Shown piece by piece: positions 46,010-56,819 of a DNA stretch of 64,000 nt (position 1 is the first letter of the stretch; every line of letters begins with the position of its first letter). The stretch is from Isoetes taiwanensis. Its lineage: Eukaryota; Streptophyta; Lycopodiopsida; Isoetales; Isoetaceae. The stretch covers positions 15,661,203-15,725,202 of the forward strand of contig JAJEKV010000001.1 of NCBI GenBank assembly GCA_021234155.1. The letters run 5' to 3'. The notes under the pieces were generated by a model. The model was not told the DNA's origin, did no database searches, and saw only the letters and a list, made by a program, of their open reading frames with translations. Made by a program: the position numbers and the translations under genes.

Positions 46010-46105
46010 ATAAGATAAGATAAGATAAGATGAATTTTTACGTCCACGGGAACCCAACGGATTAGAAGCAAGAAGTACATCATAAATTATAGATCTGAAA
46101 TTTTT
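46010..46105 (-). mobile_element. Retroposon 3' end with (TTATC)n tail, copy 4
   Basis: (GATAA)n is followed by GATGAATTTTTACGTCCACG, GGAACCCAACGG and AAGTACATCATAAATTATAG. It keeps the order of landmarks of the other copies but has a different tail unit. Confidence 0.5.
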
Positions 46106-48047
46106 CTAATAGAAGTTTCTCGCCGCGTTTATGGGCTAAGATACTTGCTGATGTTGAAAGGAGGGAACTCTGAGAAACAAGTAGCGTCTCAAAACTGAGC
46201 TTCAAGCAATAGCTATACAATGTGGGCTCAACATTCTCCGCATCTTCACACCATTGTCAAACCTACACTTCTTAAGGATTCTCCCTTTCATGAGCCGGGT
46301 ACTTAATCCAGCTTCCACCTTAGTATTAATACTCTAACGTATCTATGGCGTATAATCATATACCACTTCTCCTCGTGATATAGTGCTATGTCCAGCCTTC
46401 TATGTCATACCAATTCTTCTAATTACCTATCCAAAACACTATATCTACCACCTCAGACCCTAACGCGCTACACTTCTACTATGCAAGAGTCTGTGACCTG
46501 CTCAACCATCACTATATATAAACAGGCTCAAGAAGGAGACTTCAGGCATGTTTTCTACAGCCGCTTATGGACGCCAGAGGTCACAATCGGGCCTTCGCAG
46601 GATACAAGAGGATTGCATGGCTACAAAGATCACGGATAGCTTACCCCTCGTGGTATCAACTTACAAAGGCTAATACAAATGTATCTGTGAGATATACCAA
46701 TGTCATGTAAATATAAAAGTGATCAGATATGGATAAATATACTAAAATAAGAATAATATAAAGAATGAATCTAAATGTAAAATCGACGTTGAATGTATCA
46801 AGTTAAGATAGAATTATAATAGAGTGTGAGTGTAAAATTAATAAAGATAATCAAACGAAAGAAAAGCATTTAAACACACAGAAATATAATACAATGAGAT
46901 AATTATGTATGTGTTACACAAACTATAGAAGGAATAACGGTAGCTACATACATTCTAGAAAGGTTATAAAATAATAAATGATAACGTGTGTGTGTAATTA
47001 CGAAAACTATATATCTAAAATGTAGATATAATGCAATAATACATAATTGTATTAAAGATATACAAATGTGAAAGTATGTAACACATCGATAGCAATATAT
47101 GACCATAAACTCCAACAAAATAGGAAACAAAATTTCTAAATACAAAAATTAAATAAAGTACTGCAATGTTCAAACGAAAGTAAAGGAGAGTATACCACAT
47201 ATAGACAAGTTAAGATTAGAACCAATTGTAGTAAACAATCAGAGAATTATAAATATGTATTATATTAAAAGAAGAAATAGAGGTTGCTTATGTCTATGTC
47301 TCTCAGATAATATATAATCACCTACATGTGTGTGAATAAACAACATTTTAAATCAAGGCCAACAACAAATAGCTTCAGCTGACATCGACAGCAAAGATGT
47401 GCTACAATCACCAATTGATATCCCTAAGTCTTAGATCCGGGCAGGGACTATGCAAAAGCCACTTTCATGTGGGGATCAAGTTAGATGCATTCTAGGAAAT
47501 AGGATGTGCATATACTCATATTAGACACCATCGCCTACGGCTATAATGGGAACATTATGGGCCCAGCGTCCTTGTTGGTTATGTTTTCTATTTCCACCGC
47601 TAGCCCTATAGGCTACGTCCACCACGGACCAATAGTGTGCTTGCTTATCTATTATATCTGATCAATGTACTTTTACGTGACTACGGCCCTGTTATAATGA
47701 TAGTATATGCCTATATATGCTTTTTTAATCACCTACCTAAATTCTTCCACCTTCCCAGAATTTATTTTTCCCGGTAAAGTTAACCACCCAACGAAATGCC
47801 GAGGGTAACATAAATCGCCATCTTCCTTCCACATAACGCGCTGCTTCGCATTTAATTACCGCTCAACTTTCGCTTTGAGTTATACCACACACGCTGCCAT
47901 TTCAAACTTGATCACCCGGAACATGACGCCTTTGTGTGACTTATACTTCGTAAGTTACTCCTTCATATGCGGGAAGACTTGCTTCCAACATGTCATGGGT
48001 TGGCCCTAAGCAAGAAATTTTGATGCCGAGGACAAACATCACTTTCT
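46106..48047. other. AT-rich intergenic DNA
   Basis: Only chance ORFs in AT-rich sequence. The part just before 48048 may be the internal end of an LTR element, because a polypurine-like tract follows, but no pol motif is visible. Confidence 0.45.
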
Positions 48048-48058
48048 GCTGTGGAGAA

Positions 48059-49255
48059 TCGACGCTCCACGCATTTATATGCCCTTTCAAATACATGACA
48101 CGTCACTATGAATAAATGCAATGCCATCATTAATTATTAAGGTGGGACCTGCACCCTAAACCCTAATTCAATTCTTAGGGCCAAACCAATATTAGAAAGG
48201 CATGAATATAAAGTTAGGGGATAATCCACCTAGAGCTGCCACCTGGCCCAAATTGATTGGCAAGGTAGACTGCTGTGCGGCTTGGGACACCCAAATTAAG
48301 TTTCCACCTCAATTTGCCCCAAATCGAGCTTGTGAAATGTACAACGGTGGAGAGGAGTTGCCACCCTTGTCTTGTTTTAAGGATGGAGAACCAGAGAGAT
48401 AGCTATAATACCTATTAGTTTTAGAAGGTGAGTTTGTATTATTCAACCCCTGTTTTGAGTAGATGTGCTGATTAGATTCTCTATCTTAAGATCTATTTAC
48501 GATGATGATGGATGCTTCAGACCATCTGCTTTCTTTTCTCGTTCCTCCGTGTTGTATTGGATTAAGGGGGTAGAGGCCTACAGCCATCTAGAATTAGTGA
48601 TGCTCCTAGTTAAACCTCTTAAATCCTATTGCACGCGGCCCAGGCACAAGAGCCCACCCGGCCGGGATGCTATGCGATGATTCAACACTGCATAACCAGT
48701 ATGATGGGTGGAAGCTGGGTGGGTCTTGCTCAGCGTGGCTACAGACCCGCCAAAGCAGCTAGGCTTATATCGTAAATCCAGAGTGGCCAGGTATGGGCTT
48801 CTGACACTTCGGCCTGCGTCGAGCCAATACTTTGGGCTTCAATGGAATGGGCAAAAGAGCTGGCCTTTAGATTAGGGAGTAAGTCAGTACGCAACATAGG
48901 GGTCACTAAGGGGGCATGCCAGTTTCTCTAACACAATCTAGGATCCGCCATGCTCGGGAGGACGCTTCTTCGACTCCCAGCTTCATCTAATTTAGAATAT
49001 AACCGAGGAAGTTCCATAGGGCTTATTCCATGGGATTGGCGCCTCCTAAAGGCTAACCGGGCCACTTATCTCGCAGTGTGTGTACAGTAGGGGCGGATGG
49101 AGCGGACTACCTGAAGCCATTGTTCTATGCCGCCTACATTATTATGACTGCCTGTTGTTATCTCGAGGCCTGACCGCTACCTGATTCCATGAGTTCGAAA
49201 GCCGTAGAGCCCTTTATTTATGATGCATTTCCTTTGTTAGTATAGTATTCTGCCA
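48059..49255 (+). mobile_element. Diverged LTR of the same broad family
   Basis: The start ATCGACGCTCCACGC is preceded by a purine-rich GTGGAGAA, as at the right LTR of the large element. Shared landmarks follow in order: AGATTCTCTATCTTAAGATC, GGGGGTAGAGGCCT, GGCACAAGAGCC and GGGGCGGATGGAGCGGAC. The last of about 280 bases present in the LTR at 3659 are missing, so it is truncated or rearranged. It would be a 3' LTR or a solo LTR. Confidence 0.55.
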
Positions 49256-49689
49256 GCTCCACTTAAGCCAAGGTCAAGAGCTATCATAACGTAATTTGAC
49301 AAAGTGAAAAGATTGCCACTGCAATGTTTTGAACAAACAAAACTAAATAACAAATACTTAACTAATTAGAGTTGCATAAGCGGTACCAAATTATATGGGC
49401 CACAAGAACAAGGTATGACAAAACCATTGTAACATTAACATCCAAGGCTTAGAAGAATTATGGCGGCTTAATTTTCAAGAAAAGAAAATCATTTTCTTAC
49501 ATCATGCCTTTGAAGATTATATAGGTTCGCCAAGATGTTTTGGCTTCCTATATTGGAGAAAGGAGCTCCAGAGTTGCAGGATTTTGCTACTTCATCAGAG
49601 CTCAAAATGCTTATGATCCCAGAGCTAATAAACGCTACAAAACTCTGAATCCTCGCATAAAGGCTCTTGTCTAGTTTTAGTTTATGTGT
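49256..49689. other. Spacer between two transposon remnants
   Basis: AT-rich; nothing recognised. Confidence 0.45.
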
Positions 49690-51080
49690 CTAAATCCCAT
49701 CAAATTGCATTTGATACCGCCTCGATGATGCCGCTCGCAGGACTTTGGGAGGATTTCAAAGATATGTTGCTATCTATGGAGGATCATAAGATTCTAAAAG
49801 AACTACCAGATTTGGCAACGCCAGATAATTGGCCTTCGAATCCAGGCAAAGAGAGAGACGTAGTCGTGTCTTTTCCCCGTGAGCACCTACTATTACACCG
49901 CCTCGTCCCATCTCGTAGAATTTACGGTCCAGCTTTGCACCCCATGCATTGATCGTAGCTTCTAGGGCCCTTGTCCACGTCGGTGAAGCAAAGATCGAGA
50001 GAGGCTAATCTTTACTTCTACTATGGAGGAGCTTAGTCATATTGCTCATGATGCCCTCGCAGAAGCACACAATCGGGCCCAGAACTCCGTGAGCCGGATT
50101 GAAATGCTCGGAGTTGCCGACTTGGGCACTAGGATTACTATACAGAGTCACCACTGATACCAAGAGACTAACGAGGATGTCGGGCCGAGTTCAGAAACGG
50201 TCTGGCCACCGGAAGCATGTACGTAATTATTATAGGCAAACTCAGCCTAGTGGAAGATAATTGACCTAATCATCCCTGCTGATAACCGAGCAAAGCATCT
50301 CAAATATTGTTCCGTGAGTCTTGATTATCACGGCCATTACCTATTATATTTAATTCGATGACCGTGATGTCAATGAGCCGTTAGTACTAATAACTCCAAA
50401 AGTCGCCCAAAAACCTCAAGGGCGAACTGAGTCCACGATCGACAATAGTAGAGAAGGCCGCGCTCATGAAGTCCGATACTACCATAAAATATCGTTGTTT
50501 CTTCATTGGTGATGGTGACATTGCGAAATAAAATGAGTCATCTAGAGAAGCGACAACAATGACCATGGTGGCATCAAGGTTCCTCAAAGAGAGTGGCAAA
50601 GAAAGTTGAAAGTCCACGTAAATACTCTTCCAAGGTACATCTCGAAATGCATAAAGAGTCGAAGAGTCCATGCGAGGAAGATGTCTCGAAACCTTCGAAT
50701 CTTCTACAAAGCGAGATGATGATGGGCCACTTCGCGGTGGTACATTATTTATTTGTATTATTGCCGTGTGCTAACATGTATGTATATGCTTCCGCTTATA
50801 TAGATTCCATAGAAGGCGTGGGACTAATGACACGCCCTGTTCTTTCACTCCTGACACTGCCCATCACAAGTGGTCCGGAAATGCAGGGCCTTTCTAAAGT
50901 GGTGGAGTAGTTGCCATGGGAAGAGGGATTTCCGTGATTTATACAATGGGAGCATCGTGAGCAGGCTCAGAGGAGCATCACAGATATCATTTTCAAGCAT
51001 TTCGCCCTGCAAACTTTGCTCGTACAAATCTCTACCGTTGGTCTTAGTTCCGCCATATCCGCCGCGATAACACATATTTT
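49690..51080 (-). pseudogene. Ty3/gypsy integrase remnant, minus strand
   Basis: 51075-50845 holds the H2C2-like segment (GRDLYEQSLQGEMLEND, CDAPLSLL). 50671-50387 holds the integrase core: VPWKSIYVDFQLSLP, LDATMVIVV, DRGLSSPLRFLGDFW. Near 50250 the minus strand reads AEFAYNNYVHAS, the conserved motif after the catalytic core. Frame changes and stops intervene. No LTR was identified for this copy. Confidence 0.7.
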
Positions 51081-52950
51081 ATGAATGATTCCCGCTGCAC
51101 GCACAAAGAGTTCCCAGGTGGGCAGGTGAGATATTTCTATAGCGATCGCATTATCCGGTAAGCTTTTGGTAGGTTATTCATTGATCAAATGTGTGGGATT
51201 TTTCGTGATTTTATGACACTAGGTTTAGGTTGCAGCAAAAATGCAAAGCTTGTGAGTAAGAATGTATCACATGAAGGCCATTTTTCAATTTAAGAGAAAG
51301 GATTCTAATCTGAGGCAATGTGCCTTTATATGGAATCTCTTCAATAAATTACCTCTAGTTGGATGAGATCTAATCTCAAGGTGACCATACTTGCCTGCTA
51401 ATATCCGTGAAGGTATAGATTCGTGCCAACCTTTCGAAATAAAGTTGCAATGTGAAAACATCCACCACTCCAATAAAATAGGAGAAGGGGGTATAAAGGA
51501 TGGCGAAACTAAAAGGCGGTTCTCGTTAGGATGCTAAGACTGCTGCGCTTTAAGCAATTGAATGGGAAAAGGATGCGGTGTACAAATATATCACTTACTA
51601 TGCATGTTTTATAAATCTTCCCATAGACGATAAAAAGATGCGGTGTCCAAAGACACAAATCATTCGATGTGGTGTTCAATAAATTGTGGAGTTCAAAATA
51701 TAGGAAAGTGCAGTGACTTCAAACGAGTGTAAATTTGTCTATGCTAAACTGGCTACTTGCAATAGAGCATTCCTCACTGTAATGAAGGCCGAGTGCATTG
51801 AAGTGTTTGATACTTAAATGCATCAATGCAGATAGAGAAGCCATCATGAGGTGTAGCACCTAAACATAAACTGAGGTGAGATTCATAATACAAAAAGGAA
51901 TTCTCCAGCTTGAGTTAGAATCTCACTAATGAATTCTCCAGGTAGTATGGCTTGAAGCTTCTAATGCCACTAGATATAAAACATCTTGATGTAAATTTCA
52001 GTCCTCTAACCAAAAATCAAAGTGCTAAATCCTAAAGTGGCCAATTCGCTCAATCGCGATTTGGCCACTTTGCTAATTTTCGAACTCCGCCAAGGCTTGA
52101 TATAAAATGTAGATGGTAGGGCTATGCTTGTAAAAGGGATGGGAAGAATCAAAGCTATGATGACACATGAACTAGAGGTAGTATCATTAAAAATGTGCAT
52201 GGATCATTTTGATGAGCATGAGAGGAAAAAATTGGAGGGGGAGGGGGGCTAGCAAGAAAGAGAGTTTATATTCGATAGAGTTTTCTACACCGCTCAATAT
52301 TTTGGCAAATATGGAAGTTCAAATTGCAAGATTGAAACATTTTTAGTTATTTATCATGTCCAATCGATTCTCTTTGTGGTAGCAAGTTGACAAAATGTTT
52401 TACATGCCTTATAAATTTTTGTATATGATATACACCTTCCAAATGGTACCTTCTATCAAAGAGTAGGCTGCAACATTTGCAAAATATGCTTGAGATAATT
52501 ATCTGAAGTATATGTATTCCTATGGCTTACTCTAGGGATGGTGTAGGGCAAGTCCTAAAACTGGCAACTAGTGTGTGACTGGACCCAAGACTAAGACATT
52601 TCTTAAAAGTGCCTAGAAAAAGTGGTGTAAGTTCGTATAGTGCAAAGTTAGGCGTTGGAGAATGAGATTGTGCAAATTAAGGCGAAAAGTGCAAAACCTT
52701 GGTATCAAAGACGCTTAATGTAAATGTTGATGTTGAGGCCTATTTTCAACGTAAAAACTACTTGCATTACATTTGGCCTCCTAATCTAATCATGTGTACA
52801 TGACAATGATTCTTTTGAGGAATGTTTAGTAGATTTTGCATTCAATACTTCTAGACATTTACCCAACATTCTAAACATTCACCCAACATTCTGCCCATAT
52901 AATGTAATATCAATGGTTTTCACATAACAAAAATGTCACTTTAGGTGACA
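51081..52950. other. Intergenic, mostly AT-rich
   Basis: I see no gene. GATGCGGTGT words recur at 51574 and 51632, with GATGTGGTGTTCAATAAATT at about 51669. A similar GATGTGGTGTTCAGTAAATT-like sequence lies in CFAP251 intron 1 near 19250, so a dispersed repeat fragment may be shared. Confidence 0.4.
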
Positions 52951-52957
52951 TTCTCAC

Positions 52958-53265
52958 GTCTTAACACTGCCTCCACACACATAGCACTGCCTCCACACAC
53001 CTAGCACTACCTTGGCACACTGATAGTGTTTCCACATGAATGCCATTCTTGGGTAAACACTGCCTCCACACACCTTGGTGTGAATGCCATTCTTGGGTAA
53101 ACACTGCCTCCACACACCTTGGCACACCGATAGTGTTTCCACATGAGTGCCATTCTTGTATACCCAAATTCACACTGCTTCCACATGAGGTTTCCACATG
53201 AGTGCCATTCTTGTATACCCAAATTCACACTGCTTCCACATGAGAAGTGACATTCTTGTATACGG
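52958..53265. repeat. Tandem/complex minisatellite
   Basis: Alternating units CACTGCCTCCACACAC, GATAGTGTTTCCACATGA, GTGCCATTCTTGTATACCC and AATTCACACTGCTTCCACAT recur in several higher-order combinations over 300 bases. All frames remain open on the minus strand, which explains the Cys/Trp-rich ORFs there. Confidence 0.85.
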
Positions 53266-53522
53266 AACTGGCCTAGATTCACACTTAATTTGGATTTCTT
53301 AGACGTTGCCAAAATTCTTTACGTTCTCATCAGATTTCCCTTCAGAGGGCTCATTTAAATTCCTTTGGCTTCCATGAAATGTGCCCAAATTTTCTTAAAA
53401 AGTAATTTCGTTTAAATTTCATGAGATAGGCCTAGATTCATTTAGGTGGAGTCCTTTAGGTTAATGGGTGTGCATGCAGGATGATAACACATCTTGACAC
53501 TGGACATTCATTACTCCACTTT

Positions 53523-53873
53523 CTACCCTTTCCCAAAACTCTCTGCGCTCAACTCCTGAAGAGAATTTAATCTGCGAAAATTAATCTTTGTATCGAAGAG
53601 AAGAAGAGCTGGAAGGGGCAGATGGGCGGCCGCTTCATAGCCAATAGCTCGCATAGCCATAAAAATCCTCTGCCATAACCACTGTGCTGCCATAACCAAC
53701 GCAAATGAAAGCAAACTGATGGAGAAGGAGTATAATGGCTGTTTCTTCCATGCAACCAGACCCAAGCTGAAATAAATACTCCTACATAGAATAGAAGCTA
53801 TAAAGGCAAGAACGAGAGGGCAGGACGCATTAGACAGTTCGCCTATGGAGCTCGAAGGAAGAAGAAATGGCAC
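53523..53873 (-). CDS. Hypothetical membrane protein, 116 codons
   Basis: ATG-initiated ORF with two clear hydrophobic segments: PLVLAFIASILCRSIYFSLG at about residues 19-38, and SFSISLLSFALVMAAQWLWQ at about 49-68. A soluble tail follows. It ends about 470 bases beyond the stop of the bL31-like gene, on the same strand. I recognise no family. Composition is less AT-rich than the surroundings. It could be a real small gene, a terminal exon, or chance. Confidence 0.3.
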   Translation of the reverse strand: MPFLLPSSSIGELSNASCPLVLAFIASILCRSIYFSLGLVAWKKQPLYSFSISLLSFALVMAAQWLWQRIFMAMRAIGYEAAAHLPLPALLLFDTKINFRRLNSLQELSAESFGKG

Positions 53874-54342
53874 AGGGTCTTTTTTCTGGAAAAAGAAATT
53901 GTTGACAGAAAAAGCATTCCAAAACTAATAGATAATCCCAAAAGTCTTTGTTTTGCTAGTAATCTTATATAGTTAGATAATGATACAAGTACCAGTATAG
54001 AAGAAGCAATCTAACAAATCGAGGAATCACAACAAAAAGGCCCTCTCAATTTTTTTTTGATATATAACAGAATTAACATACAACATTTTTCTCCAAAGTG
54101 AAACCCATGTGTTATATAAGGAAAGTTAGAAGACATTACTGCAATTCACAAATCAATTTGCCAACGAAGTCTTATAACATGGATATCACTCTGCAAATCT
54201 CCTAATCAATCGATATGTCACTCAAAGATCATTTTCCCAATGAAGCTTTACCACAACCACAGAAAACTAAAGCAATAGATATGCCATTGAAGAAATCTAA
54301 GGCAAATCGCCATATTTAGCAAGCTGAAGACTGACCTAATGT

Positions 54343-54573
54343 TCAGGAAGACGGTTTTTCATCCTTTTCAGAGCTGGAATTCTCCTTTTCAAAGCTGGGT
54401 TTTTCCTGACGCTTGTAACGGCGATTAAAACGGCCAAGGCGCCCCACATGTTCGGCCTGCTTGCCCGGATCAGTGATATAATGCGTCTTGTCTACGTTGT
54501 AGATCGCGGGTGAGTGCGTCGTCAGCGATACCATGTTCAGCCATTGCAGCGCCGGATGGATTCCTTTCTTCAT
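54343..54573 (-). CDS. Ribosomal protein bL31-like, probably mitochondrial
   Basis: 76 codons from the ATG at 54573. The protein starts MKKGIHPALQWLN and contains GKQAEHVGRLGRFNRRYKRQ. It matches the family's MKK.IHP start and its terminal GR..RFN.RY signature. The CxxC zinc residues of bacterial L31 are absent. The C-terminus has an extra acidic/serine tail. The frame is open 5' of the ATG (RVRSTLR) after a TTTTTTAG acceptor-like site, so an upstream exon encoding a basic targeting presequence is plausible; I could not identify it. A nuclear gene for a mitochondrial large-subunit protein fits best. Confidence 0.55.
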   Translation of the reverse strand: MKKGIHPALQWLNMVSLTTHSPAIYNVDKTHYITDPGKQAEHVGRLGRFNRRYKRQEKPSFEKENSSSEKDEKPSS

Positions 54574-54609
54574 CCTCAACGTGCTTCTAACCCTAAAAAA
54601 GATACACAA

Positions 54610-55858
54610 AACCTAAGCACGGTGATAAGGTCCGCAAAAGATCATGGTGCCTACAGGGGTGCCCCCGTCCATTTATGGCATATTCTAAGCAGGCATGTCA
54701 ATATATGCCAAGAATATGCCAATGACTGCTCCAAACTCCTGCCATATAGGTGTAAACCGCAGAGCCGCTTTTGTTGGGCAGCCACTTTGAAACCGGCCAA
54801 CCGGGTCATCACATCCATTCCGCAAAGGCAGCGCAGCGCCCATTTCCTTCTCCCATTTGTACATTATCATCTTCTCCGACCGCCCATTACTTTGGGTTCC
54901 CCAAACTGCGCAGGCCTTTCAAACAGTAAAAGGTCCAAAAAATGGGTTTGTGTCTTTTATTTGCCCGCCACAGATTCAAAGGAAGCCTGCTTTCAACAAT
55001 ATACCATAGATGCCGAGGTTGCTCTACATTGGGAACGCCCGGTACCGTGCGTAATTTGAGGATTCGAATTGTTAGCGATGAGTTTACATCCTGTTCGCTT
55101 GTTGCCATCTTTACATTGAATTCTAACAAACCACTATCCGTGCTGACCGAGAAATCTAGCTACTTCGTGAGCCCCTTCAAAGAATTTTCGTCATGGGCTT
55201 TGTTGATGCTGTAAATATCATTTCTGCTAATATTAATTAGACGCTCATCTTGAAATTTTGCTATATGTCATTTCTTAGAAGGCAAGATAGGTTACACATA
55301 ATGCATATCTGAATGTCATGTTGAAGAACGAGGGCCATGGGATAACAATAATTAAAAGCAAGCTTGTACTTTTCAAATATATCTTAAGAATGGTAACTCG
55401 CTCTTTAACATGGTTACATATTCTGCTGTGGTTGACAAGGTCAGATGTACGAGTGGACATCCTCTCGTGTTTCCTCGCGTAAAATGACTTGATAATTATG
55501 TGTAGTAGACCATGTTGCTAGTATTTGATTGCCGCATTACGATGGTATTTTAAATGGTTAAAATATCTATCCTTTTCTCAGATTGTTGTTTTAGGCATTA
55601 TTAGTTTGAAATTGCAACCAAACATTTCTTCCTTTTCTATTGAGATTCACATCTCTATATGCAATCCCTCGGCCAGTATAAACAAGTAAGTAGATAATCG
55701 CCATTATTCAAGGTTTTTGCAATATTGTAACACCTATCTTATCGCATTCCTCGCATCTTGGTGTGATGCGGAGGAAAAATAAAATGAAAGAGAGGTGGCT
55801 TGACTGATCTTATTGAGGATTTAGATTGCAGAGCCTGCAATAAATGTGCGGCGATGTG
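54610..55858. other. Region upstream of the bL31-like gene; unrecognised ORFs
   Basis: A plus-strand frame is open from 54514 to 55059, another from 54942 to 55214, and minus-strand frames of 61-80 codons overlap them. None shows a family I know. The upstream exon and promoter of the bL31-like gene should be here. Confidence 0.3.
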
Positions 55859-56040
55859 CTTAATTTTATCTGAAAGTTCTATGTGCATGATTTATAGCAA
55901 TTACTAGATATTTTTGGGGCGTAAATGTAAATTTAGTATAGGAAGGAAGTCCATGAATTTTGTATGATGTAAGCTTAACCTAATTGGAAAGTTCTATGTG
56001 CATGATTTGTAGGAATTAAGTGTAGATATTTTTGATGGAA
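55859..56040. repeat. Short direct repeat, ~60 bp
   Basis: CTTAATTTTATCTGAAAGTT plus CTATGTGCATGATTTATAG and TAGATATTTTTGGGG recurs about 117 bases later as a diverged copy (CTTAACCTAATTGGAAAGTT...GATATTTTTGATGG). Confidence 0.75.
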
Positions 56041-56674
56041 ATAATGCAATCCAGTGCGGTGGACCATAAATGCCGCCGCAGTATTGATTCTTCTATTGCA
56101 AGGCATTAAGACTCATCTTCATGCAATTAAGGATGTATGCAATGGTCTTACAATTATATCAAGCATTATGTCATGGATCGTTTGGTTTCTCTAAACATCA
56201 ATAAGGTTGTCTCCTGAGTACCGTCCACTTTAGCTTTTGGGAATATTGCACAGACCTAATGGAAGTTCTTTTGTACTTTGTACTGTACTTTCCTTGTGAA
56301 GGTTCATAACCACATCTACTGCAATTCATTATTTGGTTTGGCATGTTATAGATTTATCCTCATATAACATTATTTTCGTGATCAGGTAGAACTAGTTTCG
56401 TGGAAAACATTCTTATATTTTCCAGTAATGCCTTTGGCTGCTTGTGTAAAAAGACCTAGTACAAGACCTTATGTAACAAGTCTTGTTGCTTTTCCACCTT
56501 TAGTTATGATGCTTATGTTATTCTTCTAGGGTTGTCATGTTCTTTTACCAGTCAAGAATGAGTGCAGTTGAATTTTGGGATCCGTTTTTATGATATCCTT
56601 GCATGTGCTCCTTTATTTCATTTTTGCTCATCACACATGCTTACGAGACTCAGTTTGTAATAACTTATGTGCAG

Positions 56675-56812
56675 GTTCTATATATGGCAAAGTTCCCTTC
56701 GACTGTCTCGGGGTTGAGGGAGAGCTTGCACTGACATGTAATGATGTTGACATATAGAAAATCATCAATAACAACCACCGTTTTTCCTTCCGATTGACAG
56801 AACATTCTGATG
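56675..56812 (+). CDS. Exon-like segment of an unrecognised gene
   Basis: After an acceptor-like ATGTGCAG the frame reads SIYGKVPFDCLGVEGELALT then CNDVDI. A stop (TAG) follows, but the same frame continues KIINNNHRFSFRLTEHSD up to a GTAAGA donor. The segment therefore looks like an exon with one in-frame stop, or a last exon followed by chance sequence. I recognise no family. Confidence 0.25.
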
Positions 56813-56819
56813 TAAGATT

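Noticed and set aside
52958-53265. Repeat array resembling a CRISPR
   Set aside because: Units vary in order and spacing, there are no unique spacers or cas genes, and the context is a eukaryotic genome.
54514-55059. 181-codon plus-strand ORF
   Set aside because: Its first part is the reverse of the bL31-like gene and the rest shows no family or splice support.
55828-55864. CxxCxxCxxxC motif (CRACNKCAAMC) suggesting a ferredoxin-like cluster
   Set aside because: The open frame is only about 100 bases, with a stop shortly before it and no second motif; chance is likelier.
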